A stretch of 64,000 bases of DNA from Candidatus Manganitrophus morganii (GTDB lineage Bacteria > Nitrospirota > Nitrospiria > SBBL01 > Manganitrophaceae): assembly GCA_021651055.1 (NCBI GenBank), contig JAJHOH010000001.1, positions 1,922,001 through 1,986,000 on the forward strand, given 5' to 3'. The notes below the pieces were generated by a model. That model was not told where the DNA came from, did not search any database, and saw only the letters and a program-made list of their open reading frames with translations. This document shows, piece by piece, positions 1 to 8,744 of the stretch. Position 1 is the first letter of the stretch, and each line of letters starts with the position of its first letter. Position numbers and translations under genes: made by a program.

Positions 1-509
1 ACGGCGTGCCGCTCATCCGTTATCATATCGCCGACAAAGGGGGGGTCGTTCCTTACGAAACAATGCTCCGGTTCGTGAAGGAGAACGGCGGAGATCCGTT
101 GACCGACCTGCGCGGCGTCTATCCCCTCCCCTTCGTTTATCTCTTCGGCCGGGCCGACTTCACCGTCTCCTACTACGGCGCGAACGTCTACCCGGAGAAT
201 GTCACCGTCGCCCTGGAGCAAGAGCCGATCAAACAGTGGGTTACCGGGAAGTTCGTCCTTCAGGTGCAAGAGACCGAAACGAAAGACAAGCGCTTCAGTG
301 TGGCCGTCGAGCTCCTGCCGGGGATCACCGGCGACGAGGAGAAACGGCAGGCGATCGCCGCATCGATTCAGCGGGAGCTGCTGCGGCTGAACAGCGAGTT
401 CGCCCACTACGTTCCCGCCGCGCGCCAACGGCCGGAGGTGACGTTGAAGCCGTCCGGCGATCCCGATTATTTTCCGGTCGGGATAAAACATCGATACACG
501 AGAAAGTAG
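1..509 (+). CDS. PaaK/CapK-like AMP-dependent ligase, C-terminal part
   Basis: The reading frame is open to the window edge (codons for N-terminal ...GVPLIRY precede the first GTG), so this is the 3' end of a longer gene. The visible 167 residues match the C-terminal part of phenylacetate-CoA ligase family adenylating enzymes: PLIRYHIADKGG is the usual RY-x-x-D segment after the adenylate site, and LFGRADFTVSYYGANVYPENV is the hinge and start of the small C-terminal domain. These enzymes activate an organic acid as its acyl-adenylate and usually pass it to CoA. The substrate cannot be read from this fragment. It lies 27 bases before a flavoprotein on the same strand, so the two may be co-transcribed. 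The family is clear; the exact reaction is not. Confidence 0.8.
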   Translation, partial: GVPLIRYHIADKGGVVPYETMLRFVKENGGDPLTDLRGVYPLPFVYLFGRADFTVSYYGANVYPENVTVALEQEPIKQWVTGKFVLQVQETETKDKRFSVAVELLPGITGDEEKRQAIAASIQRELLRLNSEFAHYVPAARQRPEVTLKPSGDPDYFPVGIKHRYTRK

Positions 510-536
510 TTTGACATCCCTCATCTCAGGTTTGCA

Positions 537-1742
537 ATGCGCTACGATGTGATTGTGGTGGGGAGCGGTCCGGCCGGAAGCACCGCGGCGCGGGAGTGTG
601 CGGCGCGGGGAATGTCGGTTCTGCTCCTCGATAAGGCGACCTTCCCGCGCGACAAACCGTGCGGCGGCGGAATCACCCTCCGCGCCGCGCGTCTTTTGCC
701 GTTTGATCTTGCCCCGGTCGTCGAACGCTCGATTTGCGGGCTCGACCTGACCTTCTCCGGCCGCGGCGGCTTTGCCCGCGATGCAGCGCAGCCGCTTTTC
801 CATCTCGTCCAGCGGAACCGGTTCGATCATTTCTTAGTCGAACAGGCGGTCAAGGCCGGCGCGACTCTACGGGAGCGGACCCCGCTCCGCGAGATCGAGC
901 GGGAGCGCTCCCGGGTGATCGTCCGAACAGGCGGCGAAACATTCGAGGGCCGGACCTTGGTGGCGGCCGACGGCGCGAATGGGGAGACCGCCAAGCGCGC
1001 CGGACTCACCGTGCCCCGTTGGCGCATCCTCGCCCTGGAAGGGAACATCACCCCGGACGGCCGCTTCCCGGAGCGGTGGCAAACCCGCGTCGGGATCGAT
1101 CTCGGCGCCGTCCCCGGCGGATATCACTGGCTCTTTCCGAAGGGGAACCATCTCAACATCGGGATCGGGGGGTTGCCGTCGGTTGGATCGGCCCTGCGCC
1201 GGAAGTTCGAGGAGGCGGTCCGCGGTTACGGTTTCGACCCGGCCACGCTCTGGGGGGTCCGGGCCGCCCCCCTCCCGATACGCCGTCCCGATACGCCGCT
1301 GATCCATGGCAACCTCCTTCTGGTCGGCGATGCCGCCGGCCTGGTCGATTTGCTGACCGGAGAGGGGATCTACGGCGCGATCTGGAGCGGCCGGGCGGCG
1401 GCCAAACATCTTGCCGCACACTTGGATGGGAAGGTCTCCGATCTGGAAGGCTACCGGCAGGAGGTGGAACGGGAGTTGATCCCCGAGCTTCAGATCGCCT
1501 TCCAGATGTGGTCTCTCTTCCACCTCGCTCCCGCCGTTGCAGCCAATCTGCTCTGGCGCCGATCGATCGGGCCTCTCAGCCGGCTCATCGGCTGGACCCG
1601 CTTCTGCCGGTTGACCCAAGGGGAAGATCGTTATAGGGATATACGGAGAGACTTGCGACCGCTTTGGTCGATTCTCGATCTGGTGCTCCGGCCCACGGCG
1701 TTTCCGTTCGCCTCGAAAATCTTTGAGACGTTCCAGCGGTAG
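537..1742 (+). CDS. Geranylgeranyl reductase family FAD-dependent oxidoreductase
   Basis: A 401-residue flavoprotein of the geranylgeranyl reductase family, which saturates isoprenoid double bonds or acts on related lipids using FAD and a reductant. The N-terminus carries the Rossmann FAD motif VGSGPAGS (residues about 8-15) and an acidic residue ending the second strand (LLLDK). KPCGGG near residue 41 is typical of the family. The second FAD motif LLVGDAAGLVDLLTGEGI sits near residues 261-278. The C-terminal 100 residues are mostly helical and basic. The start ATG follows the ligase stop closely. Whether the substrate is menaquinone, a membrane lipid or a bacteriochlorophyll-type tail cannot be told here; there are no photosynthesis genes nearby, so a lipid or quinone substrate is more likely (inference). 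Confidence 0.85.
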   Translation: MRYDVIVVGSGPAGSTAARECAARGMSVLLLDKATFPRDKPCGGGITLRAARLLPFDLAPVVERSICGLDLTFSGRGGFARDAAQPLFHLVQRNRFDHFLVEQAVKAGATLRERTPLREIERERSRVIVRTGGETFEGRTLVAADGANGETAKRAGLTVPRWRILALEGNITPDGRFPERWQTRVGIDLGAVPGGYHWLFPKGNHLNIGIGGLPSVGSALRRKFEEAVRGYGFDPATLWGVRAAPLPIRRPDTPLIHGNLLLVGDAAGLVDLLTGEGIYGAIWSGRAAAKHLAAHLDGKVSDLEGYRQEVERELIPELQIAFQMWSLFHLAPAVAANLLWRRSIGPLSRLIGWTRFCRLTQGEDRYRDIRRDLRPLWSILDLVLRPTAFPFASKIFETFQR

Positions 1743-1763
1743 GGCTCACATGAATGATCGGGA

Positions 1764-2885
1764 TCAGAGGAAAGCGACGGCGACCTCATCCGCCAAAAGC
1801 AGCCCTTTAGGGGTCAGCCGGATCTCTTGTTGATCGATCAAAAGAAGCCCCTCCAAGATGAGTCGGTCGGCGGTCCTTCGGAGGGAGGGGTCTTCCTCCA
1901 GGAATTCGAGCGGAATTCCTTCCGTCTTTCTCAACCCGAAGATGATCCGGTCTTTCCGCAACATCTCCGGGCTCACCTTTTCGGTGCGATCGACCGGAAG
2001 ATGCCCCGACGCGATTTTCTCCAAATAGGCCTGGAGCGAGTCGGTGTTCGCGCGGTGTTCCCGATCGAGGTAGGTGTGGGCCGAGAGGCCGACGCCGAGG
2101 ACCTCGCTCCGATCCCAGTAGAGAAGATTGTGGCGGCATTCGTAACCGGGCCGGGCGAAGTTGGATATTTCATAGTGCCGATAACCGGCGGCCCCCAGGC
2201 GCGCTTGCGCGGTTTGATACTGCATGATCGCCTCCTCCTCGGTGGGAAGAGAGAGAAGCCCGGTGCGGGCTTTCTTATCAAAGAGGGTTCCCTCTTCGAT
2301 CGAAAGCCCATACAAAGAAAGATGCTCCGGGGCAAGGTCGATCGCCGCCCGGAGGGTGGCCTCCCAGGCTGAACAGGATTGATCCGGGAGCGCATAGATC
2401 AGATCGATCCCGATGTTAGCAAAACCGGCTGCCCGGGCCGCGGCGAAAGCGGCGCGCGCGGCCTCCGCCGTGTGGCGCCGGCCGAGCGCTTCGAGGTGCG
2501 CATCGGAGAATGACTGCACCCCCATCGAGAGGCGATTGATTCCTCCCTCCCGAAGCGGCAAGAGATTCCCGGGATGGATCGTCGCCGGATGCGCCTCCAA
2601 CGTCACCTCGGCATCGGGGGCGACAGGAAACCGTTTCCGACAGAGCGCCACAAGACCGGCAAGGACCTCCGGCGCGTAGAGACTCGGCGTCCCGCCTCCT
2701 AAATAAATAGTGGCGATGACCCGATCCCGCCAGAGCGGCGCGTCGGCATACGCGGCGATCTCCTTTTGAAGGGCGTCGGCATACCGCGATGCAAACCCCT
2801 CCCGGTATCCCTGAATATTGAAGGCGCAGAACGAGCAACGGGAAAGACAAAAAGGGAAATCGATATAGAGTCCGATCGGCTTCAT
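1764..2885 (-). CDS. hemW: Radical SAM heme chaperone HemW-like protein
   Basis: A 373-residue radical SAM protein of the HemN/HemW group. The chosen ATG gives MKPIGLYIDFPFC, and the CX3CX2C cluster motif is at Cys13, Cys17 and Cys20 (CLSRCSFC). YLGGGTPS follows near residue 64, as usual in the family. The absence of the N-terminal HemN extension and the short C-terminal winged-helix region favour HemW, which inserts heme into client proteins, over true coproporphyrinogen oxidase. A longer upstream frame exists, but it would begin inside the preceding gene. The chosen start overlaps the stop of the upstream glycosyltransferase as ATGA, which suggests translational coupling. Family is near certain; HemW versus HemN is a reasoned choice. 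Confidence 0.85.
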   Translation of the reverse strand: MKPIGLYIDFPFCLSRCSFCAFNIQGYREGFASRYADALQKEIAAYADAPLWRDRVIATIYLGGGTPSLYAPEVLAGLVALCRKRFPVAPDAEVTLEAHPATIHPGNLLPLREGGINRLSMGVQSFSDAHLEALGRRHTAEAARAAFAAARAAGFANIGIDLIYALPDQSCSAWEATLRAAIDLAPEHLSLYGLSIEEGTLFDKKARTGLLSLPTEEEAIMQYQTAQARLGAAGYRHYEISNFARPGYECRHNLLYWDRSEVLGVGLSAHTYLDREHRANTDSLQAYLEKIASGHLPVDRTEKVSPEMLRKDRIIFGLRKTEGIPLEFLEEDPSLRRTADRLILEGLLLIDQQEIRLTPKGLLLADEVAVAFL

Positions 2886-3592
2886 CCCCCTCCCCCTTCT
2901 CGGCCTTCCCATGAAAGGGAGCGAAGGAACTGGTGCGTCTCCTTCGGAAGCGGGGCTCCTTGCCGCTCGTGGAGGGCGAGCGTCTCTTTAAGAAAGATCA
3001 AATCGCCCGGCCGGTCAATGTCATACCAGAAGGGAAGCAGCGCGCAGCCGCGCTTCTCGGCATTGATCCTTCGCAGGGTCGAAATCAAGACCTGATCGCT
3101 CCCCCATTGAATCCCGCTGAAGAGATCGGGGAGCGGCGGCCGCGCGCCGATCAGATAGTAGCCGCCATCGAGACTCGGCCCGATCACGAGCGGCGACTGT
3201 TCGAGGCGATCGACCGCCTGCCGGATCAGATCGGCCGGCAGAGTCGGCGCATCACACCCGATGAGGACCACCCGCTGAAACCCCTCCCCGAACCCCCAAT
3301 CGAAGGCGTTCTTCATTCGCTCTCCCAGGGTTTCTCCTTCCTGTGAAATCAGCGGAATCGACCGCTCCCGTCCGCACCGGACCAGGAAAGGGTGACTGGC
3401 CGGCGGGGCCGACGCCAACGCCCGTTGAACCGGGAGAGAATCGGTCAGGGCAAGGGTATCGAGGATCATGGCGGCTTGCAGCCGGGCCCGTTCCTCCGGA
3501 TGAAGAATCGATTGAAGACGGCTCTTCACCGATCCCGGTTCGGGAGCTTTGGCGAAGATGATGATGATCGCCTTTTTTTGCGTCTCGGTCAT
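2882..3592 (-). CDS. DUF2064 / TIGR04282 family glycosyltransferase
   Basis: A 236-residue nucleotide-diphospho-sugar-transferase-like protein. Family hallmarks are IIIFAKAPEPGSVKSRL at the N-terminus, GERMKNAF, the metal-binding-like IGCDAPTLP, and SLDGGYYLIG. Members were first named in arsenosugar clusters, but they are widespread and most are uncharacterised. No arsenic gene is present here. An AGGAA-like ribosome site lies 7 bases before the ATG. The stop overlaps the hemW start by four bases, so the two genes form one minus-strand unit, divergent from the PBP gene at 3.7 kb. The substrate is unknown. Confidence 0.8.
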   Translation of the reverse strand: MTETQKKAIIIIFAKAPEPGSVKSRLQSILHPEERARLQAAMILDTLALTDSLPVQRALASAPPASHPFLVRCGRERSIPLISQEGETLGERMKNAFDWGFGEGFQRVVLIGCDAPTLPADLIRQAVDRLEQSPLVIGPSLDGGYYLIGARPPLPDLFSGIQWGSDQVLISTLRRINAEKRGCALLPFWYDIDRPGDLIFLKETLALHERQGAPLPKETHQFLRSLSWEGREGGGG

Positions 3593-3668
3593 GGAGGGTT
3601 CCTACAAGATTCTTCGGTCGAGGATTATCATGATTCACCGCGCCTGTCAACGGAAACAGCCTTTTCCA

Positions 3669-3697
3669 TTGAATTTACAAGGAAAAGATGGTATAAA
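3669..3697 (+). promoter_or_regulatory. Sigma70-type promoter before the PBP gene
   Basis: TTGAAT (3669-3674), a 17-base spacer and TATAAA (3692-3697). Transcription would start near 3704, which overlaps the annotated first ATG (3697) and almost touches the ATG at 3706. No Shine-Dalgarno sequence sits at a useful distance from either ATG. Confidence 0.5.
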
Positions 3698-6000
3698 TGC
3701 TTCTAATGAAGAAAAAACGAAAAAGCCGACCTCTCCGCATTTTCCTGGGATTCTTTCTCCTGATTCTCTCTTTCACTGCGGTCTACATCGCCTACCTCGA
3801 TTATCAGGTGGTGAAAAAGTTCGAGGGCCAACGGTGGAAGCTCCCTTCCAAAATCTACTCGGCACCGCTTGTCCTCTCTCCCGGCCTCGATATTGATAAG
3901 AGCCACGTGATCTCCCGCCTCAAACGATTGAACTACCATTCTGTAAAACGGCCGGTCAAAAGGTCAGGGGAATACTACCTCTCTCAAAGCGGGTTGGAGA
4001 TCTTCCTCCACGACTTCGCCTACCCCGACCGTCTCCAGCAGGGAATCCCCGTCAGCCTCTCGTTCTCTTCGGGAAAGCAGATCGATCGGATCGTCGATCT
4101 TTCTCTGGCGGAGGATCTCGACCGGGTTCCGATCGAGCCGGAAGTGATCGGGGGATTTTATGAAGGGACCTGGGAAGAGCGAAGCTTAATCGGGCTGTCG
4201 GAAGCCCCGCCGATTTTGATCGACGCCATCCTCGCCATGGAAGATCGCCGCTTCTACGAACATGGAGGAATCGACCCGCGCGGGATCTTGCGCGCCGCTT
4301 GGGCCAATCTTCGCGCAGGCGGGATCGTCCAGGGAGGAAGCACCCTCACGCAGCAGCTGGTCAAAAATTTTTATCTCGACAGCGAGCGGACCTGGAACCG
4401 AAAACTCAATGAGGCGATCATGGCGCTCCTCCTGGAGCGGCACTACAACAAGGAAGAGATCCTCGAAACTTATCTGAACGAAATTTATCTCGGCCAAAAC
4501 GGGATCATGGGAATCTATGGGATCGGCCAGGGGTCGTGGTTCTACTTCGGCAAGCCGCCGGGCGAGATGACGATGGGAGAGTCGGCGCTCCTGGCCGGGA
4601 TCATTCGCTCTCCGAATACCCTCTCCCCTCAGAAAAATCTGAAGAAGGCGATTCAGCGCCGCAACCTGGTCCTGGAAACCCTCTTCGCGGGAGAGAAGAT
4701 TACCCTTCCTCAATACATCAACGCCCGCGCCGAGACCGTTTCCGGCCGCAAGGTGAAAGAGCGGTTGAATGCCGCCCCCTATTTCGTCGATGAGGTTCGG
4801 CAGCGTCTGGCGGCGGCCTACCCCGGTGATCTTTTGAACTCCGGCGGGCTTCGGATCTTCACCGCGCTCGATGTGGAGCTTCAGCGGATCGCCGAGGAAA
4901 AGCTCCGCAACGGGCTTCAGATGCTGGAGCGGCAATATTCCCACCTGAAGCGGGCCGAACCGGGTCGGCAGATTCAAGGGGCCTTGGTGGCGATCGATCC
5001 CAGGACCGGGGAGGTTCGGGCGCTGGTCGGGGGACGCGACTACGGCACCAGCCAATTCAACCGGGTGACGCAGGCGCGCCGCCAGCCGGGATCGCTCTTC
5101 AAGCCGTTCGTCTATCTGGCCGCCTTCGAGGAGGCGGCCAATGGAAGAGGGCCGTATACGCCGATCAGTCAAGTGGAGGATGCCCCGATCACCCTGCAGG
5201 CGGGGGGCCGCGACTGGTCGCCGCAGAATTACGATCGGAATTATCTCGGGCCGGTGACGCTGCGGGCCGCGCTCGAGCAGTCGCTCAACACCGCGACCGT
5301 TCGTCTGTCGCAAGAGGTGGGGATCGAGAAGATCAGCAACGTTGCCCGCGCGTTGGGGGTGACCAGCCCTTTGAAAGACCTCCCTTCCCTGGCGCTCGGG
5401 ACCTCGGAGGTTTCGCCTCTGGAGATGGCGGTCGCCTATGCGACATTGGCGAGTCAGGGAATCAAGCGGGATCCCCTCTTTGTGGAGGGGGTCATCGATC
5501 CGGCCAATCTCCGCCTCGACTCCCCCGATTCGGAAGAAGTTCTTTTCCCGGAAGTGATCTCGCCGCAGGCGGCCTTTCTCGTCACCCATTTGATGAAGGG
5601 GGTGATCGAATCGGGCACCGGGCAAGGGGTTCGGAGGCTCGGTTTCGATCGTCCGGCTGCCGGGAAAACCGGAACCACCAGCGATGAGCGGGACGCCTGG
5701 TTTGCCGGCTATACCCCCGATCTGGTGACGGTCGTTTGGGTCGGGTTCGATCAGAACGACCCGGTGGAGTTGACGGGAGCCACGGCGGCATTGCCGATTT
5801 GGACCGCTTTTATGAAAGAAGCGGTCGCGGCGACATCGCCGACCGACTTTTCCCCGCCGGCCGGGATCGTCTTCGAACGCGTGAACGAAAATGGAAAGAC
5901 CTGTCTCGATGGGAAAGAAGAGGCCTTCATCGAGGGAACGGAGCCGACGCAATCATGCCGAGGGGGAGTTTTTAAATGGTTCGAGCAGCTTTTCTTTTAA
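3697..6000 (+). CDS. Class A penicillin-binding protein (PBP1B-like)
   Basis: A 767-residue bifunctional peptidoglycan synthase in the inner membrane. Numbering is from the ATG at 3697. A basic cytoplasmic tail precedes one membrane anchor (about 14-33), followed by a small UB2H-like region. The glycosyltransferase domain starts with catalytic Glu182 in EDRRFYEHGG and has GGSTLTQQLVKN and the ETYLNEIYLG segment. The transpeptidase domain has all three motifs: Ser466-x-x-Lys (SLFK), Ser529-Leu-Asn and Lys657-Thr-Gly. It therefore both polymerises lipid II and cross-links stems. The start is uncertain: a good promoter ends on this ATG, so the ATG at 3706 (MKKKRKSRP) may be the true, near-leaderless start. 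The 3' end overlaps the next gene by 25 bases. Confidence 0.93.
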   Translation: MLLMKKKRKSRPLRIFLGFFLLILSFTAVYIAYLDYQVVKKFEGQRWKLPSKIYSAPLVLSPGLDIDKSHVISRLKRLNYHSVKRPVKRSGEYYLSQSGLEIFLHDFAYPDRLQQGIPVSLSFSSGKQIDRIVDLSLAEDLDRVPIEPEVIGGFYEGTWEERSLIGLSEAPPILIDAILAMEDRRFYEHGGIDPRGILRAAWANLRAGGIVQGGSTLTQQLVKNFYLDSERTWNRKLNEAIMALLLERHYNKEEILETYLNEIYLGQNGIMGIYGIGQGSWFYFGKPPGEMTMGESALLAGIIRSPNTLSPQKNLKKAIQRRNLVLETLFAGEKITLPQYINARAETVSGRKVKERLNAAPYFVDEVRQRLAAAYPGDLLNSGGLRIFTALDVELQRIAEEKLRNGLQMLERQYSHLKRAEPGRQIQGALVAIDPRTGEVRALVGGRDYGTSQFNRVTQARRQPGSLFKPFVYLAAFEEAANGRGPYTPISQVEDAPITLQAGGRDWSPQNYDRNYLGPVTLRAALEQSLNTATVRLSQEVGIEKISNVARALGVTSPLKDLPSLALGTSEVSPLEMAVAYATLASQGIKRDPLFVEGVIDPANLRLDSPDSEEVLFPEVISPQAAFLVTHLMKGVIESGTGQGVRRLGFDRPAAGKTGTTSDERDAWFAGYTPDLVTVVWVGFDQNDPVELTGATAALPIWTAFMKEAVAATSPTDFSPPAGIVFERVNENGKTCLDGKEEAFIEGTEPTQSCRGGVFKWFEQLFF

Positions 6001-7118
6001 TCGCAATTTTCGCAAGCGTCCTCGCCGGCTGTCAGAAGGAAGCGGCGGGTCCTTCCGAGATTGTCATCGGCGTCGCCGGTCCGATGACCGGCGATCAGAG
6101 CAAGCTCGGGGGGGATATCGAACGGGGCGCCCGCCTGGCGGTGGAGGAGTGGAACGCGCGCGGCGGGATCAACGGGAAGAAGATCCGCTTGGAGGTCGGC
6201 GACGATCAGCACGACCCCAAGCAGGCCGTCTCTGTGGCGAACAAGCTGGTGAATTCCGGCATCGTCGGGATGGTCGGACATTTTAATTCGAGCGCGTCGA
6301 TCCCCGCCTCGGCTGTCTATCATTCGTCCGGGGTCCCGATGATCACCCCCGGATCGACCAACCCGAAACTGACCGACCAGGGATTTTGGAACGTCTTCCG
6401 CGTCTGCGGCCGGGACGATCAGCAGGGAAAGGTGGCTGCCGACTTCGTCGGAGGACAACTCAAGTTAAAGAGAGTGGCCATCCTCCACGACAAGACGACC
6501 TACGGCCAGGGGCTGGCCGAGGAGTTCCGAAAAAGTCTTGCCGCCCATCCGGAGAGCGAGGTCGTCTCCTTTGACGGGGTCACTCAGGGGGACAAAGATT
6601 TCAGGGGCATCCTTACCTCGATCAAAGGGAAGAATCCGGAGCTTTTTTTCTTCGGCGGGGTCTTTCCGGAGGGGGGACAGCTCGCCAAGCAGGCGAAAGA
6701 GGTCGGCCTCACCGCCCCGATGCTCAGCGGCGACGGGGTCATCGATCCGAAGTTTATCGAGATCGCCGGAGCGGCGGCGGAAGGGACCTATCTCACCTTC
6801 ACCCCCGATCCCGAAAACATGCCGGAGGCAAAAGGATTTTTGGAAAAATACAAGGCCAAACATGGAAACGAGCTCGCCCCCTACGCCATCTACTCCTATG
6901 ACGCCGCAAACATCCTTCTGACTGCGCTCGCGGAAGCCGAGAAGGAGGGAAAGATCAAAGATGGGAAGCGGGTCGCCGAGATCATGCGGAATGTGAACTA
7001 TGACGGGGCGCTCGGCCACATCGAGTTCGACGAAAAGGGAGACGTCAAGAAGTCCCCCTACATCGTCTGGATCACCAAAAACGGCAAGTTCGAGGAGTTT
7101 TGGAAACCGCAGGGATAG
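5976..7118 (+). CDS. livK: Liv-type ABC transporter substrate-binding lipoprotein
   Basis: A 380-residue periplasmic binding protein of the branched-chain amino acid type (type I fold). It starts with a lipoprotein signal whose lipobox is LAGC (Cys19). Mature-protein hallmarks are IGVAGPMTGDQSKLG, the VGHFNSSASIPAS segment, MITPGSTNP, VFRVCGRDDQQG, HDKTTYGQGLAEEF and the C-terminal SYDAANIL. These are typical of ligand-binding residues for amino acids bound through the alpha-amino group. It overlaps the PBP gene. The matching permeases lie at 8.7-10.8 kb and the ATPases are 18 kb away (28.8-30.3 kb). The ligand is likely a branched-chain amino acid or related amide; the exact ligand is not readable. 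Confidence 0.9.
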   Translation: MVRAAFLLIAIFASVLAGCQKEAAGPSEIVIGVAGPMTGDQSKLGGDIERGARLAVEEWNARGGINGKKIRLEVGDDQHDPKQAVSVANKLVNSGIVGMVGHFNSSASIPASAVYHSSGVPMITPGSTNPKLTDQGFWNVFRVCGRDDQQGKVAADFVGGQLKLKRVAILHDKTTYGQGLAEEFRKSLAAHPESEVVSFDGVTQGDKDFRGILTSIKGKNPELFFFGGVFPEGGQLAKQAKEVGLTAPMLSGDGVIDPKFIEIAGAAAEGTYLTFTPDPENMPEAKGFLEKYKAKHGNELAPYAIYSYDAANILLTALAEAEKEGKIKDGKRVAEIMRNVNYDGALGHIEFDEKGDVKKSPYIVWITKNGKFEEFWKPQG

Positions 7119-7451
7119 ATGATGGTCAACGATACAGGTTTCCGAAATTTAATTGACGAGATTATCGGAAAGATCGTGAAGGAATACCGGCCCGAAAAGA
7201 TCATCCTCTTCGGCTCCTACGCTTATGGGACCCCGGATCAAGACAGCGATATCGACCTTCTCATCATCAAGGATACGCAAGAGCGTCCGATTGACCGGCG
7301 GGTGGCTGTATCAAAAATCATCTATGACCCCAAATTGCGCGTCTCCATTGAGCCGATTGTTATCACTCCAGAAGAAATAAACCAACAAGGCATGAAAGAT
7401 CCTTTCTTCAGAGAGATCCTGACAAGAGGCCGTACACTCTATGCAGCGTGA
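7119..7451 (+). CDS. MNT-type minimal nucleotidyltransferase (antitoxin-like)
   Basis: A 110-residue DNA polymerase beta-like minimal nucleotidyltransferase. The motif GSYAYGTPDQDSDIDLL is the GS-X10-D-x-D pattern that binds metal and NTP. It starts immediately after the livK stop, with no gap, and overlaps the next HEPN gene by 11 bases. This is the classic two-gene MNT/HEPN arrangement, in which MNT proteins act as antitoxins, in studied cases by nucleotidylating the HEPN partner. Composition is AT-richer than the flanking transporter genes, which suggests later insertion into the operon. No own promoter is evident, so it is probably expressed with livK. Confidence 0.85.
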   Translation: MMVNDTGFRNLIDEIIGKIVKEYRPEKIILFGSYAYGTPDQDSDIDLLIIKDTQERPIDRRVAVSKIIYDPKLRVSIEPIVITPEEINQQGMKDPFFREILTRGRTLYAA

Positions 7452-7848
7452 AGATTCGGTTAATCCAAAAGACTGGTTTCGAATTGGTGATAAAGAAATC
7501 AAGCGGGTTGAAATTCTTCTCAATGCGGGCGATCTCGAAGGTGCAGGTTTTAATATCCAGCAAGCACTCGAAAAATATCTCAAAGGATATCTTCTCTCCA
7601 GAGGCTGGAAACTCCGAAAGACCCATAACCTCATTCTATTGCTCAACGAAGTCATTGTTCATGGACCTTCGTTCAGCACGTATATCGACCCTTGCCAAAA
7701 GATTACTCAATACTACGTTGAAGAGCGCTACCCCTCCTTTATGGAATCGAGATTCTCTCCAGAAGAAATAAAAGAATCATTGCAGATCGCTAAAAAGATC
7801 ATCGATCAAATCAGAACCTTAACGAAACTTGATGAAAGAGATAGATGA
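7441..7848 (+). CDS. HEPN domain protein (toxin-like partner of MNT)
   Basis: A 135-residue all-helical HEPN domain protein. It has the conserved N-terminal helix with many charged residues, the NIQQALEKYLKGYLL helix, and KTHNLILLL, which corresponds to the conserved (K/R)THxL motif of the PF05168-type HEPN family. The RX4HXY motif of HepT-type RNases is not present, so RNase activity should not be assumed. It overlaps the MNT gene by 11 bases, which supports translational coupling of a toxin-antitoxin-like pair. The pair sits inside a Liv transporter operon, which is unusual. Alternative roles, such as a nucleotide-binding regulator, are possible. Confidence 0.82.
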   Translation: MQREDSVNPKDWFRIGDKEIKRVEILLNAGDLEGAGFNIQQALEKYLKGYLLSRGWKLRKTHNLILLLNEVIVHGPSFSTYIDPCQKITQYYVEERYPSFMESRFSPEEIKESLQIAKKIIDQIRTLTKLDERDR

Positions 7849-7909
7849 CTTACTCTGCCCATTCTGGAAAAGAGGTTGACTTGAATACCCGTGAATCTAC
7901 TAGAGAACG

Positions 7910-8743
7910 ATGGATATTCTCTTAACCCCCACCGGTCTGCGCAGCCTGGCCGGCTTCGCCGGTCTCTTTCTGTTCATGGCGATCGAGAACCTCTTCCCTT
8001 TTCGAAAACGGGTCGATCCGATTTTTCGCCACTACGGTCTGAATCTGCTGATCGCGGGGGGGAACACGCTCTTCCTCGGCATCGCCTTCGGCGGGGCGGT
8101 CGTCGCTTACGCCCGGTTTTTGGAGACGCGCGGGATCGGGCTGCTCCATCTCTTTCCGGCAGGGCTCGGCTGGAATATTTTTCTTTCCCTGCTCTACCTT
8201 GACTTCGTCACCTATTTGTGGCACATGGCGTATCATCGGGTGCCGCTCTTCTGGCGACTCCACCGGGTCCACCACACCGACCGGGACCTCGATGTCACGT
8301 CGGCCTCTCGGTTTCACCTGGCGGAGATCGGCGTATCGATTCTTCTGCGGTTGGGGGCAATCGCCCTTTTAGGGCCGCCTTGGATCTCCGTGGTGATCTT
8401 CGAAGGAGCGCTCCTTCTGGCCGCGCAGTTCCAACACAGCAACTTCAAAATTCCGGAGCCGTTGGAGTCGGCCGTGCGTTGGGTTTTCGTCACCCCCGAC
8501 ATGCACCGGGTTCACCACTCGGATGTTCCGGCGGAGACCCATTCGAATTACTCGACGATCTTCTCGTTTTGGGACCGGTCGATCGGAACCTACCGGATGG
8601 CGCCGCAGGAGCGGTTGAACATCGGCTTGAAGGAATACCCGAATCCGGAAGACCGCACTTTTTTGAAGCTGATGGTGATGCCGTTCGGCCGAGGCTGTAG
8701 CAGCGCCATCGCCGAAAGTACCCCGAAAGAGATACGGACCTAG
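7910..8743 (+). CDS. Sterol desaturase / fatty acid hydroxylase family membrane protein
   Basis: A 277-residue integral membrane di-iron enzyme. Three or four hydrophobic spans surround the family's histidine clusters: HMAYH (HX3H), HRVHH (HX2HH) and HRVHHSD near residue 200, with HSNFK between. These histidines hold the two irons used for O2-dependent hydroxylation or desaturation of lipids. The natural substrate is unknown; bacterial members act on carotenoids, hopanoid-like lipids, ether lipids or fatty acids. The gene is placed between the HEPN gene and livH, and its stop nearly touches the livH start. Co-transcription is therefore likely although a link to transport is not obvious. Confidence 0.87.
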   Translation: MDILLTPTGLRSLAGFAGLFLFMAIENLFPFRKRVDPIFRHYGLNLLIAGGNTLFLGIAFGGAVVAYARFLETRGIGLLHLFPAGLGWNIFLSLLYLDFVTYLWHMAYHRVPLFWRLHRVHHTDRDLDVTSASRFHLAEIGVSILLRLGAIALLGPPWISVVIFEGALLLAAQFQHSNFKIPEPLESAVRWVFVTPDMHRVHHSDVPAETHSNYSTIFSFWDRSIGTYRMAPQERLNIGLKEYPNPEDRTFLKLMVMPFGRGCSSAIAESTPKEIRT

Positions 8744-8744
8744 C

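Noticed and set aside
4186-5952. 588-codon open frame on the minus strand inside the PBP gene
   Set aside because: High GC gives long antisense frames; the product is Arg/Gly/Pro-rich with no family features, and the plus strand encodes a complete PBP.
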